A stretch of 64,000 bases of DNA from Candidatus Ozemobacteraceae bacterium (GTDB lineage Bacteria; Muiribacteriota; Ozemobacteria; Ozemobacterales; Ozemobacteraceae), in contig DAOSOK010000008.1 of NCBI GenBank assembly GCA_035373905.1, positions 62,001 to 126,000 on the forward strand, read 5' to 3'. The translations under genes and the position numbers were made by a program. The notes under the pieces are model-generated. The model saw only the letters and a list, made by a program, of their open reading frames with translations. It ran no database searches and was not told where the DNA came from. Below are positions 24,756-33,507 of this stretch, in pieces (within the stretch, counting starts at the first letter, position 1; every line of letters begins with the position of its first letter).

Positions 24756-25946
24756 TTATCTTATGCCATATACTTTGTCGAGATATTCGTCCCACTGGGT
24801 GTCGCGGGCGAAGTCGAGGGCCTTGTAGAAAGCTCGGAACTTGCGGTAGTCGTCCGGCGTCGGCATCGCGACCGAGATGCCGGCCCCCGAGGAGACCGTG
24901 CGACAGGCGGAGACGGCGGCCAGGGCATCCTCGGCGGTCTTGCGGACCAGGGTCCCGTTCTTCACGCCGGAGAGGCCGCCCATGCCGCCGAGGCTGGCTT
25001 CGATGTCCCAGTAGTAGTTCTTGCCGCCGTAGGCTTCGCTCGGGTTGAACCGGTACCCGTCGGCCGAGGCGTTCATCAACTCGAGCACGAAGGCGTTGAA
25101 GGCGAAGGTCAGCTCGCCGGCGCGGGCCACGTTCCAGTAGCCCATGTCGCGCATCCCGGCGCCGCTGACCATGGCTTTCGCGAAGCCGGTCGCGTTGGAG
25201 GGCCGCTCGGCATCGATCGCGCTCATGATGCGGGCGTAGGGGTATCCGTTGATGCCGGTCGTGTCGGCGGCGCCGACCATGACCTCGCAGGAGCTGCGGA
25301 ACTGGTAGACGGCCTCGATCGAGCCGGGCAGACAGGCGTCGAAGGCGAGCACCGACAGCGGCCGGTTCCCGTTCAGGCGGGTTTTGAACGCGTCGAGGAC
25401 GGCGACGATCTCGAACACGGTCAGGCAGTCGTTGTCGGTGTGGTCGTAGGCGACGAACCGGCTGTCAGGGTCGAAGTCGACCGCGCCGGGCTTCATGCTG
25501 GACGTGCCGCCCGTGCCGCGCCACGAGAAGATGCCGCTGCCGTGGCTGTTGATGATGAGCGCGTAGTTGCGGGCGGGGTGCCGCTCGGCCGCCTTCTTCA
25601 GGAAGCTCCACAGCACGTAGGGCGAGCCCATGTTCACCTCGCCGAGCTTGTCCTCGACGTTGACGCCGCCCTTCCGGACGGTGTAGATCGAGGCGCCGCT
25701 TTCACCGCTGCCGCCGAAGATGCCGCCGGACTTGGGAGCGAGATCGTCGATCACGACGATTTCACAGCCGGCCGGCGGGCCCGACCGCGTCATCGCCTGG
25801 ATGCTGCGCATGTTCGCGTTTTCCATGGTGGCGTCCTTGTCGTCGTTCACGATGTACAGGAGCACCGTCCATTCGTTGAGCGCCCAGCCGGTTGCCGGGG
25901 CGACGAGCACCGCCAGAACGATCAGAAGCCAACGCATCGATTTCAT
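24756..25946 (-). CDS. Clostripain-like (C11) secreted cysteine peptidase
   Basis: 396 residues with a signal peptide (hydrophobic ~6-22, cleavage near ATGWA). The caspase-like fold of family C11 is shown by NEWTVLLYIVNDD, the catalytic His135 in IINSHGSGIFSW and the catalytic Cys205 in AFDACLPGSIEAVYQ. These are spaced as in clostripain and gingipain relatives that cleave after basic residues. No long prodomain or sorting signal is seen. Likely periplasmic or secreted. The gene ends next to an AT-rich stretch and the shared terminator at 24704-24742. Confidence 0.9.
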   Translation of the reverse strand: MKSMRWLLIVLAVLVAPATGWALNEWTVLLYIVNDDKDATMENANMRSIQAMTRSGPPAGCEIVVIDDLAPKSGGIFGGSGESGASIYTVRKGGVNVEDKLGEVNMGSPYVLWSFLKKAAERHPARNYALIINSHGSGIFSWRGTGGTSSMKPGAVDFDPDSRFVAYDHTDNDCLTVFEIVAVLDAFKTRLNGNRPLSVLAFDACLPGSIEAVYQFRSSCEVMVGAADTTGINGYPYARIMSAIDAERPSNATGFAKAMVSGAGMRDMGYWNVARAGELTFAFNAFVLELMNASADGYRFNPSEAYGGKNYYWDIEASLGGMGGLSGVKNGTLVRKTAEDALAAVSACRTVSSGAGISVAMPTPDDYRKFRAFYKALDFARDTQWDEYLDKVYGIR

Positions 25947-26105
25947 GTCTCGACCTCACCTGTCCGGATTTTTTGTATCCGCCAATGAGCAGGAAACATG
26001 CCAGCCGCACAGGAAGCCGATGCGCGGCCCGGGAAGCCGATGCGCGACGTTCGCGCCCGTACCGGCTGCCGATTATTCGCCGGCACCCTGCTCAACCTTC
26101 GGCAT

Positions 26106-26783
26106 TCACCGGGATGCCGGCGTTTCCTCCGTACCCGATGCGGGGGGCGTCGTCGGAATCTCGGAGGGATCGGCGACGGCCCCGTGGGCGGCGAGAAGCT
26201 CGGCGACGTCCGTCTTCCCGGCCTTTTTGGCCCAGAACAGCGGGGTTCGGTGGAAATTGTTGACGGCGTTCACGTTGGCACCCCGGGAAATCAGCAGTTC
26301 AACGACGTCGCGCGCCCCGCTTTCCGCGGCGAGATGCAAGGGCGTGCTCTCCGCGGAACCATCCCGGCTGGTGAAACCGGTGACATCCACATCGCAGCCC
26401 GCATCGAGCAGGATGCGGCAGGCTTCGGCGCGGTTCTTCACCGCGGCGAGATGCAGGGGGGTGAGATTCCGGCCGTCGCGCACGTTCAGGTCCGCCCCGC
26501 GCGACGTCAGTAGTTCGAGAATCGCATTCTGGCCGTTTTCGACGGCGCAATGCAGGCCGCACCCCATGTCGCGCATCGTCGCGTTGATGTCGAAGCCGTC
26601 GTCGAGCATCGCGGCGACGTCATCCGCCCGACCGGAGGCGATCATGCCGAACCACCGCTGGGCGGCGGCGCCTCCGGAGGCTTCCGAATCCTGGGCGAAC
26701 AGGGTCGTCGAAACGCCGATCATCAGAGCAACGAACACAACGCAGGCCACGGCGGCCCTTCCAAAACCACGTCGAACCATCAT
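26106..26783 (-). CDS. Secreted ankyrin-repeat protein
   Basis: About 225 residues. Signal peptide (RRGFGRAAVACVVFVALMI, cleavage near LFAQ) followed by four to five ankyrin repeats, with clear TPLHLAAVKN, TPLHLAAESG and TPLFWAKKAG helices and DVVELLISRGANVNA loops. The C-terminal ~20 residues are Pro/Thr-rich. The frame opens at 26795, but that ATG overlaps the GGAGGGG Shine-Dalgarno, so ATG 26783 or 26780 is the likely start. The partner is unknown; periplasmic protein-protein interaction is inferred from the repeats. Confidence 0.85.
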   Translation of the reverse strand: MMVRRGFGRAAVACVVFVALMIGVSTTLFAQDSEASGGAAAQRWFGMIASGRADDVAAMLDDGFDINATMRDMGCGLHCAVENGQNAILELLTSRGADLNVRDGRNLTPLHLAAVKNRAEACRILLDAGCDVDVTGFTSRDGSAESTPLHLAAESGARDVVELLISRGANVNAVNNFHRTPLFWAKKAGKTDVAELLAAHGAVADPSEIPTTPPASGTEETPASR

Positions 26784-26892
26784 GATCCCCTCCATGCAGA
26801 ATGTCTTGCGGTTTCACACACGCTGCATACAAGATACCCCCGGACGTTGAATCAGGTAAAATGGGAAAACATTCTTTCAAAGAAGGACACCG

Positions 26893-27966
26893 ATGCCTCG
26901 AACATCCAGGATTGTCGCCAAGTATTGTCTGATCACGCTGTTCGCTCTCTTCTGCTCGACGGCGCTGTTTGCGGCGGATCTGCCGCATATTGTGCTTCTC
27001 GCCACCGGCGGCACGATCGCCGGGGCCGGGAAGTCGGCCGGGGAAGCCGGTTACAAGCCGAGCACCCTGCCCGTCGAGAAACTCGTCAACGCGGTTCCCG
27101 AGATCGCCTCGTTTGCTCGTCTGAGCGGCGAGCAGGTGTCCCAGGTCGACAGCCAGGCCATGACCACGACGATCTGGCTGAAGCTGGCCAACCGCATCAA
27201 CGCTCTTCTCGCCGACCGCGACGTCGACGGGATCGTCGTCACGCACGGCACCGACACGCTCGAGGAGACGGCGTATTTCCTGCATCTCACGGTGAAGAGC
27301 CGCAAGCCGGTCGTCGTCACCGGCTCGATGCGCGCCGCAACGTCGATGAGCGCCGACGGCCCGATGAACCTGTTCAACGCCGTCTCCGTCGCCGCGTCAC
27401 CGCTTTCGCACGGGAAGGGCGTGCTCGTCGTCCTCAACGACCGCATCCACTCGGCCCGCGAGGTCACGAAAACAGACACGACCGCTGTCGACACGTTCCA
27501 GTCGCCGAATTCCGGCCCGCTCGGCACCGTCTATTACGGGAAGGTCTCGTTCGAGCGCCTGCCCGCCCGCCGCCACACGCTCGCCACGCCGTTCAGCGTC
27601 GCCGGCCGCGAGACCCTGCCGCGCGTCTTCATCACCTACGGCCACGCCGACAACACCCCCGAACTCGTCGAGGCCGCGATCCGCGCGAAGCCGGACGGCA
27701 TCGTGAACGCCGGCGTGGGCAACGGCAACGCCTCGCCCGCCGTTCTCGAATCCCTCGGAAAGGCGCGCCGCGGCGGCATCGCCGTCGTCCGATCCGCCCG
27801 CACCGGCGGCGGCCGCGTCACCCTCGGCGCCGAGGTCGACGATGCGGCGTATGGCTTCGTCGTCGCCGACGATCTGAACCCCCAGAAAGCCCGCATTCTT
27901 CTCATGCTCGGCCTGACGCGCACCTCCGACCCGCAGGCCCTGCAGCAGCTGTTCTTCACGTATTGA
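26893..27966 (+). CDS. ansB: Type II (periplasmic) L-asparaginase
   Basis: Hydrolyses L-asparagine to aspartate and ammonia. 357 residues with a signal peptide (YCLITLFALFCSTALFAAD). The catalytic threonine motif LLATGGTIAGAG is followed by VDSQAMT, then the second signature VVTHGTDTLEETAYFL with the Thr-Lys-Asp relay, and TGSMRAATSMSADGP. The export signal and length point to the periplasmic class. RBS GAAGGAC lies before ATG 26893, and TAAAAT at 26857-26862 is a possible -10. The third cyclase follows after 48 bp and may be cotranscribed. Confidence 0.95.
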   Translation: MPRTSRIVAKYCLITLFALFCSTALFAADLPHIVLLATGGTIAGAGKSAGEAGYKPSTLPVEKLVNAVPEIASFARLSGEQVSQVDSQAMTTTIWLKLANRINALLADRDVDGIVVTHGTDTLEETAYFLHLTVKSRKPVVVTGSMRAATSMSADGPMNLFNAVSVAASPLSHGKGVLVVLNDRIHSAREVTKTDTTAVDTFQSPNSGPLGTVYYGKVSFERLPARRHTLATPFSVAGRETLPRVFITYGHADNTPELVEAAIRAKPDGIVNAGVGNGNASPAVLESLGKARRGGIAVVRSARTGGGRVTLGAEVDDAAYGFVVADDLNPQKARILLMLGLTRTSDPQALQQLFFTY

Positions 27967-28014
27967 TGGCGGCTGAAGAAGCCCGGCTCGCGAACAGGAA
28001 AGCAGGTTGAAACG

Positions 28015-29466
28015 ATGACACAGCCGGTTTTTCAGGATGCCATTCACCGGTGTCAGCTTTTTGGAACGTTTTCCGAGGATGTTCTCAAAACCGCCGGGTC
28101 GCGGCTTGCAGCGCTCACTCCAGCCGAGCTCTTCCGGATCAATCCCCTGAGGTTCGCCAGCCAGGCCTCTCTGGCGGAGGAAACCTGCATCGACCTGTTC
28201 GTTTGCGGGACCCGGGCCGGCCTTTTCGAACTCTCCTTCGATGTCATCTGCACGACATGCGGAGGGATTTTACACTCTTCGCCTGACCTGGGAGCCCTGC
28301 AAAGTCTTGTTTTCTGCGAGTTGTGCATGTTCGAAAAGGTCGTCACTCTGGACGAGATGATCGAAGCCTCGTTCACCGCCTCCCCCTCGATCGCCCCGAC
28401 AGCCGTGGATCGATATCGGGATTATCCGACGTTCAGACACTTTCACTTTTCCCATAATTTCCAGCCTTCGCCCGAACTGCTCGAATACCTGCAGACAAAC
28501 GGCCTGGCTTTCGTTTTCATCCACCCGCACGAAGAGGCGGAAATCCCGTTTCACGCCGCCCAGGGCGATCTCGTTCGACTCGTTTCCGTATCCCCGCACA
28601 CGGGCGTTTCCATGCGTATCGACGGGCGCCCCGGAAGCGGGGATGCAGATTTCCGCGCCCTGGTGATTTCAGATCAGGGGTTTTCAAAAAACGATCTCAC
28701 GCTGCCTCAAGGGACGACGAGCATCACCGTGAAAAACGCCTCGAACCGAACGGTCGGCATCAAGGCGCTGCGTTCGAACGTCGAGAAGCTGCACGAGATC
28801 CTTCGGGAACGCCCTTCCGGGATGGCGCCCTACCTGTCGGGAAGGGCGATCCTCCACAATAAATATTTTCGACGCTATTTCAGAATCAACGAAGCCAGAA
28901 GGGATTTCGGCCTCCTCATTCGCAATGTCACGGTTCTCTTCACCGACCTTGTCGGATCCACACAGATGTATGACAGGCTCGGGGATGTCTCGGCGAACCG
29001 GGTCGTCCAGCAGCATTTCTCGGTTCTCAACGGCCTCATCGAACGGCACGGCGGCGTCACGGTCAAAACGATGGGTGACGCCGTGATGGCAACGTTTCTC
29101 ACGCCGAAAGCCGCGACGGAATGCGCCGTCGAGATGATTCGCTCGATGACCCGCGTGCTCTGGAGGGACGGCGCCCCCCTGGGTCTGAAAATCGGCATCC
29201 ACGAAGGCCCGGCACTCACCGTCAGCAACCAGGGAATCCCGGATTACTTCGGCCAGACCATAAATATAGCCGCCAGAATTCAAAAACTGGCCGGGGAAAA
29301 CGAAATACGGATCTCAGGCACCGCGATGAACGAACCCGGCATCGAAGATATCCTGTCCCGGCACGGATTCGAATCGGAAAGCGAGACGGTGCGGCTGAAG
29401 GGCGTCGATGCGCCGGTAACGGTCTTCTGTTGCCGCCCGCGTGATGAATCTCCCGTGACCCCTTGA
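28015..29466 (+). CDS. Soluble class III adenylate/guanylate cyclase with zinc-ribbon-like N-terminal region
   Basis: 483 residues, no membrane helix. The N-terminal ~290 residues resemble the DUF5939-type region found before cyclase domains and contain CTTCGG...CELC, a likely zinc ribbon (~residues 82-109). The C-terminal cyclase domain has both metal Asps (LFTDLVGS, KTMGDAVM) and the Asn/Arg pair (TINIAAR). The base-selecting Asp position is Gln (YFGQTIN), so ATP versus GTP preference cannot be read. AT-rich patches lie at 28857-28872 and 29262-29275. A strong terminator follows. Unlike the paired cyclases at 16421-22163, this one can form a competent homodimer on paper. Confidence 0.85.
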   Translation: MTQPVFQDAIHRCQLFGTFSEDVLKTAGSRLAALTPAELFRINPLRFASQASLAEETCIDLFVCGTRAGLFELSFDVICTTCGGILHSSPDLGALQSLVFCELCMFEKVVTLDEMIEASFTASPSIAPTAVDRYRDYPTFRHFHFSHNFQPSPELLEYLQTNGLAFVFIHPHEEAEIPFHAAQGDLVRLVSVSPHTGVSMRIDGRPGSGDADFRALVISDQGFSKNDLTLPQGTTSITVKNASNRTVGIKALRSNVEKLHEILRERPSGMAPYLSGRAILHNKYFRRYFRINEARRDFGLLIRNVTVLFTDLVGSTQMYDRLGDVSANRVVQQHFSVLNGLIERHGGVTVKTMGDAVMATFLTPKAATECAVEMIRSMTRVLWRDGAPLGLKIGIHEGPALTVSNQGIPDYFGQTINIAARIQKLAGENEIRISGTAMNEPGIEDILSRHGFESESETVRLKGVDAPVTVFCCRPRDESPVTP

Positions 29467-29472
29467 CGAACC

Positions 29473-29500
29473 GACCCGGCCCGAAACCGGGCCGGGTCTT
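29473..29500 (+). terminator. Rho-independent terminator
   Basis: GACCCGGCCCG (29473-29483) pairs with CGGGCCGGGTC (29488-29498), followed by TT. It lies seven bases past the cyclase stop, and a repeat element begins right behind it. Confidence 0.8.
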
Positions 29501-29506
29501 GATCAA

Positions 29507-29598
29507 TATTGAGTCCTGTAACATGTCCCCCGTCCGTGCTGAGCCTGTCGATGCACGAAAGGCTCTCGCCCTTCGACAGGCTCAGGGCGAACGGGGGC
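29507..29598 (+). repeat. Partial palindromic repeat (copy R3)
   Basis: Left terminal TATTGAGTCCTGTA, then GTGCTGAGCCTGTCGATGCACGA and CCTTCGACAGGCTCAGGGCGAACG arms. The right terminal inverted repeat is absent. It sits between a terminator and the convergent gene ending at 29611. Confidence 0.75.
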
Positions 29599-29610
29599 GC
29601 TACACGAGGG

Positions 29611-30477
29611 CTATTTTTTTGCCGGCGGAAAAAGCTTTCCGAGAGGGGTTATATAGTTGTTGCGATCTATCGTGACGGACGCAGGGTCGAACACGCCGAG
29701 GTTGACGTAGGCTTTGGGCAGAATGGTGGGGAAAGAGGCCTTCGGGTTCACCACGTGGTTCCCGAGGAGTTTCAGGCGAAGCCGCTGTGAAGGGGGCAGC
29801 ACCGAGTTGATCATCTCGACCTGGTGAGTGACGCAGCTGCTCGAAAGAGTGTTGTAGTAATCATCCGGCCGCTCCCGGGTGCCTTCCAGAACGGCGGTTC
29901 TGGCAAACGCGATCTTCTGCTCCGGGGTCAACCGGAGGCGGTAGGCCTGGAGCTTGCGACCGTCGACGCCGCACTCGATCATGGAATAGTCTTCCCAGGT
30001 CGAGACGACCGCGATGTTCGGATACACCTTATGCGTGCCCTTCCAGATGAAATCGATCTTCTGCTTGGGGTATCGGTAAGCCTCGAAGGAAACGACCAGG
30101 CCTTCGGCCTGTTCCCCGCGCGGGCCGGTGAAGCCGCCCGGCTTGAAGGTCATGACGACGTACCCGTGCCCGAACAGCCATTCGGGCGGAAACGGCTTGA
30201 GAATGAAATAGATCTCGTCCGTCAGACGGGGGTCGATGACCGCCTGCCCGCTGGCGAAAACTCTCTCGTCGCAGGGAACCGTGGGGGAGTTGAGCAGACG
30301 GCCGCGGATGTTGCCGACCGTGAGAAGGTCGCCTTCCGTCGCGACCAGCACCGCCCGCCCGGTCGGCCCGTGATCGGCACAGGATGGCCCGCCCCCCGTG
30401 CCCGCCAGCAGAGGAAATCCCGCGAGGACGAGAAAGAGAACCGCCAGACCGATCCGTTCCATCCATCTTCCAGACAT
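29611..30477 (-). CDS. Secreted papain-fold-like (DUF4105/Lnb-type) protein
   Basis: 288 residues from ATG 30477, which has GGAGGGAAC upstream; the frame opens 16 codons earlier without a Shine-Dalgarno. Signal peptide (IGLAVLFLVLAGFPLLAG). The C-terminal half has YYNTLSSSCVTHQVEMIN, resembling the Cys-containing motif of DUF4105/Lnb N-terminal periplasmic domains. A His/Glu partner is less clear (GHGYVVM, residues ~85-92). The gene at 37753 encodes another secreted protein with a similar H...C pattern. Family placement is tentative. Confidence 0.6.
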   Translation of the reverse strand: MSGRWMERIGLAVLFLVLAGFPLLAGTGGGPSCADHGPTGRAVLVATEGDLLTVGNIRGRLLNSPTVPCDERVFASGQAVIDPRLTDEIYFILKPFPPEWLFGHGYVVMTFKPGGFTGPRGEQAEGLVVSFEAYRYPKQKIDFIWKGTHKVYPNIAVVSTWEDYSMIECGVDGRKLQAYRLRLTPEQKIAFARTAVLEGTRERPDDYYNTLSSSCVTHQVEMINSVLPPSQRLRLKLLGNHVVNPKASFPTILPKAYVNLGVFDPASVTIDRNNYITPLGKLFPPAKK

Positions 30478-30698
30478 CGTTCCCTCCGTCGTAACCCAAA
30501 AATGAGGCTGAATTATCGCGAGCAAGCGTTATGCCACCCGGCCGGACGCGCGGACAGGCCGTGGAAGCGGTTCCGTCCCTTCCCGGGTGCCGGATTTTCG
30601 GCCGTTTCACACCATTGAAGGCCGTGACAGTCGCATTCAATCGCCGTTTGCGCATTTCTGTCCGTCTCAGCCCAAATTCAGGCAGGCCTGAAACGGGT
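30478..30698. other. Intergenic region without recognised features
   Basis: Upstream region of the gene at 29611-30477. It probably holds its promoter, but no clear -35/-10 pair was found. It runs into repeat copy R4. Confidence 0.5.
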
Positions 30699-30847
30699 TA
30701 TTGATTCCTGCAGAATGAATGCCACCCGTTCGCCCTGAGCCTGTCGAAGGGCGAAATGAGGAATCATCTGCAAGTGGCTGTTCGTGCTTCGACAAGCTCA
30801 GCACGAACGGAGACACGAAGCTGGTTTTTGATATGCAGGACTCAATA
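30699..30847 (+). repeat. Full-length 149-bp palindromic repeat (copy R4)
   Basis: Terminal inverted repeats TATTGATTCCTGCA (30699-30712) and TGCAGGACTCAATA (30834-30847). The internal arms are GTTCGCCCTGAGCCTGTCGAAGG and GCTTCGACAAGCTCAGCACG. Same length as R1 and reverse-complementary to it. Its right end supplies the stop codon of the gene at 30842-31606. Confidence 0.85.
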
Positions 30848-31606
30848 TTTCCAGGAAAGCACAACGGTTCCGTTGTCCGTACCGCCCGCGTTCTTCCAGG
30901 AACCTTCCGCCCGCCCCAGCGAGATCGTCGCGGCGAATGAGCCGTTCAGGCCGGCACGAGCTTTCTTACCGACGGGGAGTTCGGTGAACTCCAGCGTTGC
31001 GCCCTTCAGCGTGCCCTGGATCTTCACCTGGGCCCCGAGCGTTTTCCAGGTGATCTGCCCGGTGAACTCGCCCGTCGCCTCCTTCAGCTCGATGATTCGC
31101 AAAACGAAGGGCCAGGTCTTGCCGGTTTTTTCCGATGCCGCCTCGCCGGAAAGATCCTTCCGCACCGGCAGGGAAACCGCCCGCTGCGGCTGGTCCGCCG
31201 CGACTTCCTCCATGCTTGCCGCGCCAAGGTCGCCGTCGGGGCCTGTCCAGTCGCCCTCCCAGCGGGTTCCACTTTTCTGAAGTCGGTAGGCGACGTTCAG
31301 GCGACCCTTGCCCTGTTTGACGGCCGCCGTCTCGGTGAACTCGAGAACATCGCCCTGGAGCGTCCCCGTCAGGGTGTGAACAGCGTCGAGCGACTTCCAG
31401 GTGATCTGCCCCGAAATCTCGCCCGTCGACTCGTCTAGCGAGGTGATCCTCAGGATGAACGGCCAGAATTTGCCTGTCTTGTTCGATTTCGACACGCCGA
31501 AAAAATCCTGGTCGAGCGGAAACGCCGACGTCGCCGCGGCGATTCCGAGAAACACCGTCAGCAGAAGAACGCACATCATGGAAGCGCGCATCCGGCTCTC
31601 CTTCAT
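30842..31606 (-). CDS. Secreted protein with two tandem homologous domains
   Basis: 254 residues from ATG 31606 (GGGAGGG upstream; the frame opens at 31735 without one). Signal peptide (MCVLLLTVFLGIAAATSAF) followed by two ~110-residue repeats. Each contains KTG(K)xWPF(I/V)LRI, a GE.(S/T)GQITWK motif and GTL.G..LEFTE, with GxW near the end. The pattern suggests a small beta-barrel, possibly ligand-binding. The last codons, TAT TGA, are the terminal sequence of repeat R4, so the present C-terminus may have been set by that element. Function unknown. Confidence 0.75.
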   Translation of the reverse strand: MKESRMRASMMCVLLLTVFLGIAAATSAFPLDQDFFGVSKSNKTGKFWPFILRITSLDESTGEISGQITWKSLDAVHTLTGTLQGDVLEFTETAAVKQGKGRLNVAYRLQKSGTRWEGDWTGPDGDLGAASMEEVAADQPQRAVSLPVRKDLSGEAASEKTGKTWPFVLRIIELKEATGEFTGQITWKTLGAQVKIQGTLKGATLEFTELPVGKKARAGLNGSFAATISLGRAEGSWKNAGGTDNGTVVLSWKY

Positions 31607-31770
31607 TTCGCCCTCCCGAGAGGCATTGATGGTCCGTGATCCGATGTCTTCCCGGCATCGGCACATGGTCAGCATATCGGACGTTGCGTCATTCGCGCAA
31701 CCGGGCAAATCGGAAGCCGACCGAATCGCCCTCACGCAATTTTATAGCAATATATTTTTAATCGGCGAGG

Positions 31771-31776
31771 TATAAT
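31771..31776 (+). promoter_or_regulatory. -10 box of the GH13 gene
   Basis: A perfect TATAAT at 31771-31776 in an AT-rich stretch (from about 31740), 35 bp before the proposed start at 31811. No good -35 is visible at 17 bp. Confidence 0.55.
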
Positions 31777-31810
31777 GGTTCATCCGCAGCTTTCACAGGG
31801 AGGCACTCTC

Positions 31811-33415
31811 ATGAGACTCGTTCTCGTCGCTCTGATCGCCGGAATCTGGCTCGCGACCGGCATGCGCGCCTGCGCCGAGCCGTCCAAGTGGTCGGCCATG
31901 AACGTCTACGACCAGGCCCGCGAGCAGGAGCTGGCCGCCCGGGCCGCCGACTGGCGCAACGGGCCGGTCGTCTACCAGGTCATCGTCGACCGGTTCTCGC
32001 CGTCCTCCGAACTCGCGAAGAAGAAATCCCTGTATGCGGCGCCCCGACGCCTCCGCGACTGGCAGGAAACGCCGAAGACCGGTTCCTACCTGAAAAAGGA
32101 AGGCGTCTGGTCGCACGAAGTCGATTTCTGGGGCGGCGATCTCGGTAGCCTCCTGGGCAGCATCGGCTACATCCAGGAACTGGGCGTCGACGTCGTCTAT
32201 CTGAACCCGGTCTTTTCCTCGCTGACGAACCACAAATACGACGCGTGGGACTACCACAAGGTCGACCCCGTCTACGGCTCGCGCGCCGACCTCGCGGCGC
32301 TGGCGGCCGACCTGCACCGGCGCGGCATGCGGCTCGTGCTGGACGGCGTCTTCAACCACATGGGCCGGCGCAGCGCGATGTTCGAGGAGGCGCTCCGCAA
32401 CCCGCGCAGTCGATGGCGGCCCTTCTTCAAGTTCTCCGAAACATCCGATCGCGGATATATCGGGTGGTATGATGTCGAGAACCTTCCCGAGCTGAACCTC
32501 GAGAACCCCGACGTCCAGAAGTACATCTACGGGGCGCCGGACTCGGTGGTCCAGTCGTATCTGCTGAAGGAGGAAATCGACGGCTGGCGGCTCGACGTCG
32601 CGTTCGACCTCGGCTTCCGCTACCTGACAGACCTCACCCAGGCCGCGCACACGGCGAAACCCGGCTCGCTGATCGTCGGCGAAATCTGGAACTACCCCGA
32701 AGAATGGCATCCGGCCGTCGACGGCGTCATGAACATGCACGGTCGCAAGCTTCTGCTGACCATGCTCGAGGGCCGCCTGTCGGGCCCGATGTGCAGCCAG
32801 ATGTGGGAAACCTCGATCGCGGACGCCGGCATGGACCACATCCTGAAAAGCTGGCTGGTGCTCGACAACCACGACACCCCCCGCCTGCCGAACCTGCTGC
32901 CTCAGGTCTGGCAGCAGAAAATGGCCCGTATGCTCCAGTTCACGCTCCCCGGCGCAGTCTGCCTGTATTACGGCAGCGAGCTCGGCATGACCGGCGGCGA
33001 AGACCCCGAGCAGCGCGCCCCCATGCGGTGGGACCTGGTCTCCCCCGACAACGAGATGCTCGCGCTCCACCGCCGACTGCTGAAACTGCGCCACGCCGAG
33101 CCGGCCCTGCGCTACGGCGACTTCCGGCGACTCCATTCCGAGAACCTGTTCGCCTTCCTGCGCCGCACGACCTCGGTGCGCGAGACCGTCGTCGTCCTCG
33201 CCAACCCGACGAACCGCACCGTCAAGGAGCTGATTCAGCTTCGCGAAAGCAAGTTCCAGGATGTCACGCCTCTGCGCGACCAGCTCTCGGACAGGACGTT
33301 CACCGTCTTCTCCGGAACCGTCGACGTCGAGGTGCCCGCCCGCTCCGTCCTCATCCTCAAGGCCGACACCGCCGACTACCCCCACGGCTACAACCGCTAC
33401 GATCGGATCTATTGA
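31811..33415 (+). CDS. Secreted GH13 alpha-amylase-family glycosidase
   Basis: 534 residues from ATG 31811, with GGGAGG eight bases upstream; the upstream ATG at 31775 lies inside the -10 box. Signal peptide to about residue 22. TIM-barrel signatures in order: VVYQVIVDRF, DVVYLNPVF, LVLDGVFNHMG (region I), GWRLDVAFD with nucleophile Asp262 (II), IVGEIWN with acid/base Glu291 (III) and LDNHDTPR with Asp355 (IV). LYYGSELGMTGGEDP near the end is typical of neopullulanase/cyclomaltodextrinase-like enzymes. Expected substrate is alpha-1,4-glucan or maltooligosaccharide in the periplasm or outside. Confidence 0.93.
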   Translation: MRLVLVALIAGIWLATGMRACAEPSKWSAMNVYDQAREQELAARAADWRNGPVVYQVIVDRFSPSSELAKKKSLYAAPRRLRDWQETPKTGSYLKKEGVWSHEVDFWGGDLGSLLGSIGYIQELGVDVVYLNPVFSSLTNHKYDAWDYHKVDPVYGSRADLAALAADLHRRGMRLVLDGVFNHMGRRSAMFEEALRNPRSRWRPFFKFSETSDRGYIGWYDVENLPELNLENPDVQKYIYGAPDSVVQSYLLKEEIDGWRLDVAFDLGFRYLTDLTQAAHTAKPGSLIVGEIWNYPEEWHPAVDGVMNMHGRKLLLTMLEGRLSGPMCSQMWETSIADAGMDHILKSWLVLDNHDTPRLPNLLPQVWQQKMARMLQFTLPGAVCLYYGSELGMTGGEDPEQRAPMRWDLVSPDNEMLALHRRLLKLRHAEPALRYGDFRRLHSENLFAFLRRTTSVRETVVVLANPTNRTVKELIQLRESKFQDVTPLRDQLSDRTFTVFSGTVDVEVPARSVLILKADTADYPHGYNRYDRIY

Positions 33416-33458
33416 TCCTCGGCATGCAAATAGTTACATCCGCTGCCGGCGGGCTGCG

Positions 33459-33488
33459 TTTGCAACTCCGGATTCCATGCGGTACGAT
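33459..33488 (+). promoter_or_regulatory. Predicted promoter
   Basis: TTTGCA (33459-33464) and TACGAT (33483-33488), 18-bp spacer, 19 bp before the start of the secreted zinc-ribbon gene. Confidence 0.45.
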
Positions 33489-33507
33489 CTCACCAGGAGA
33501 ATGAACG

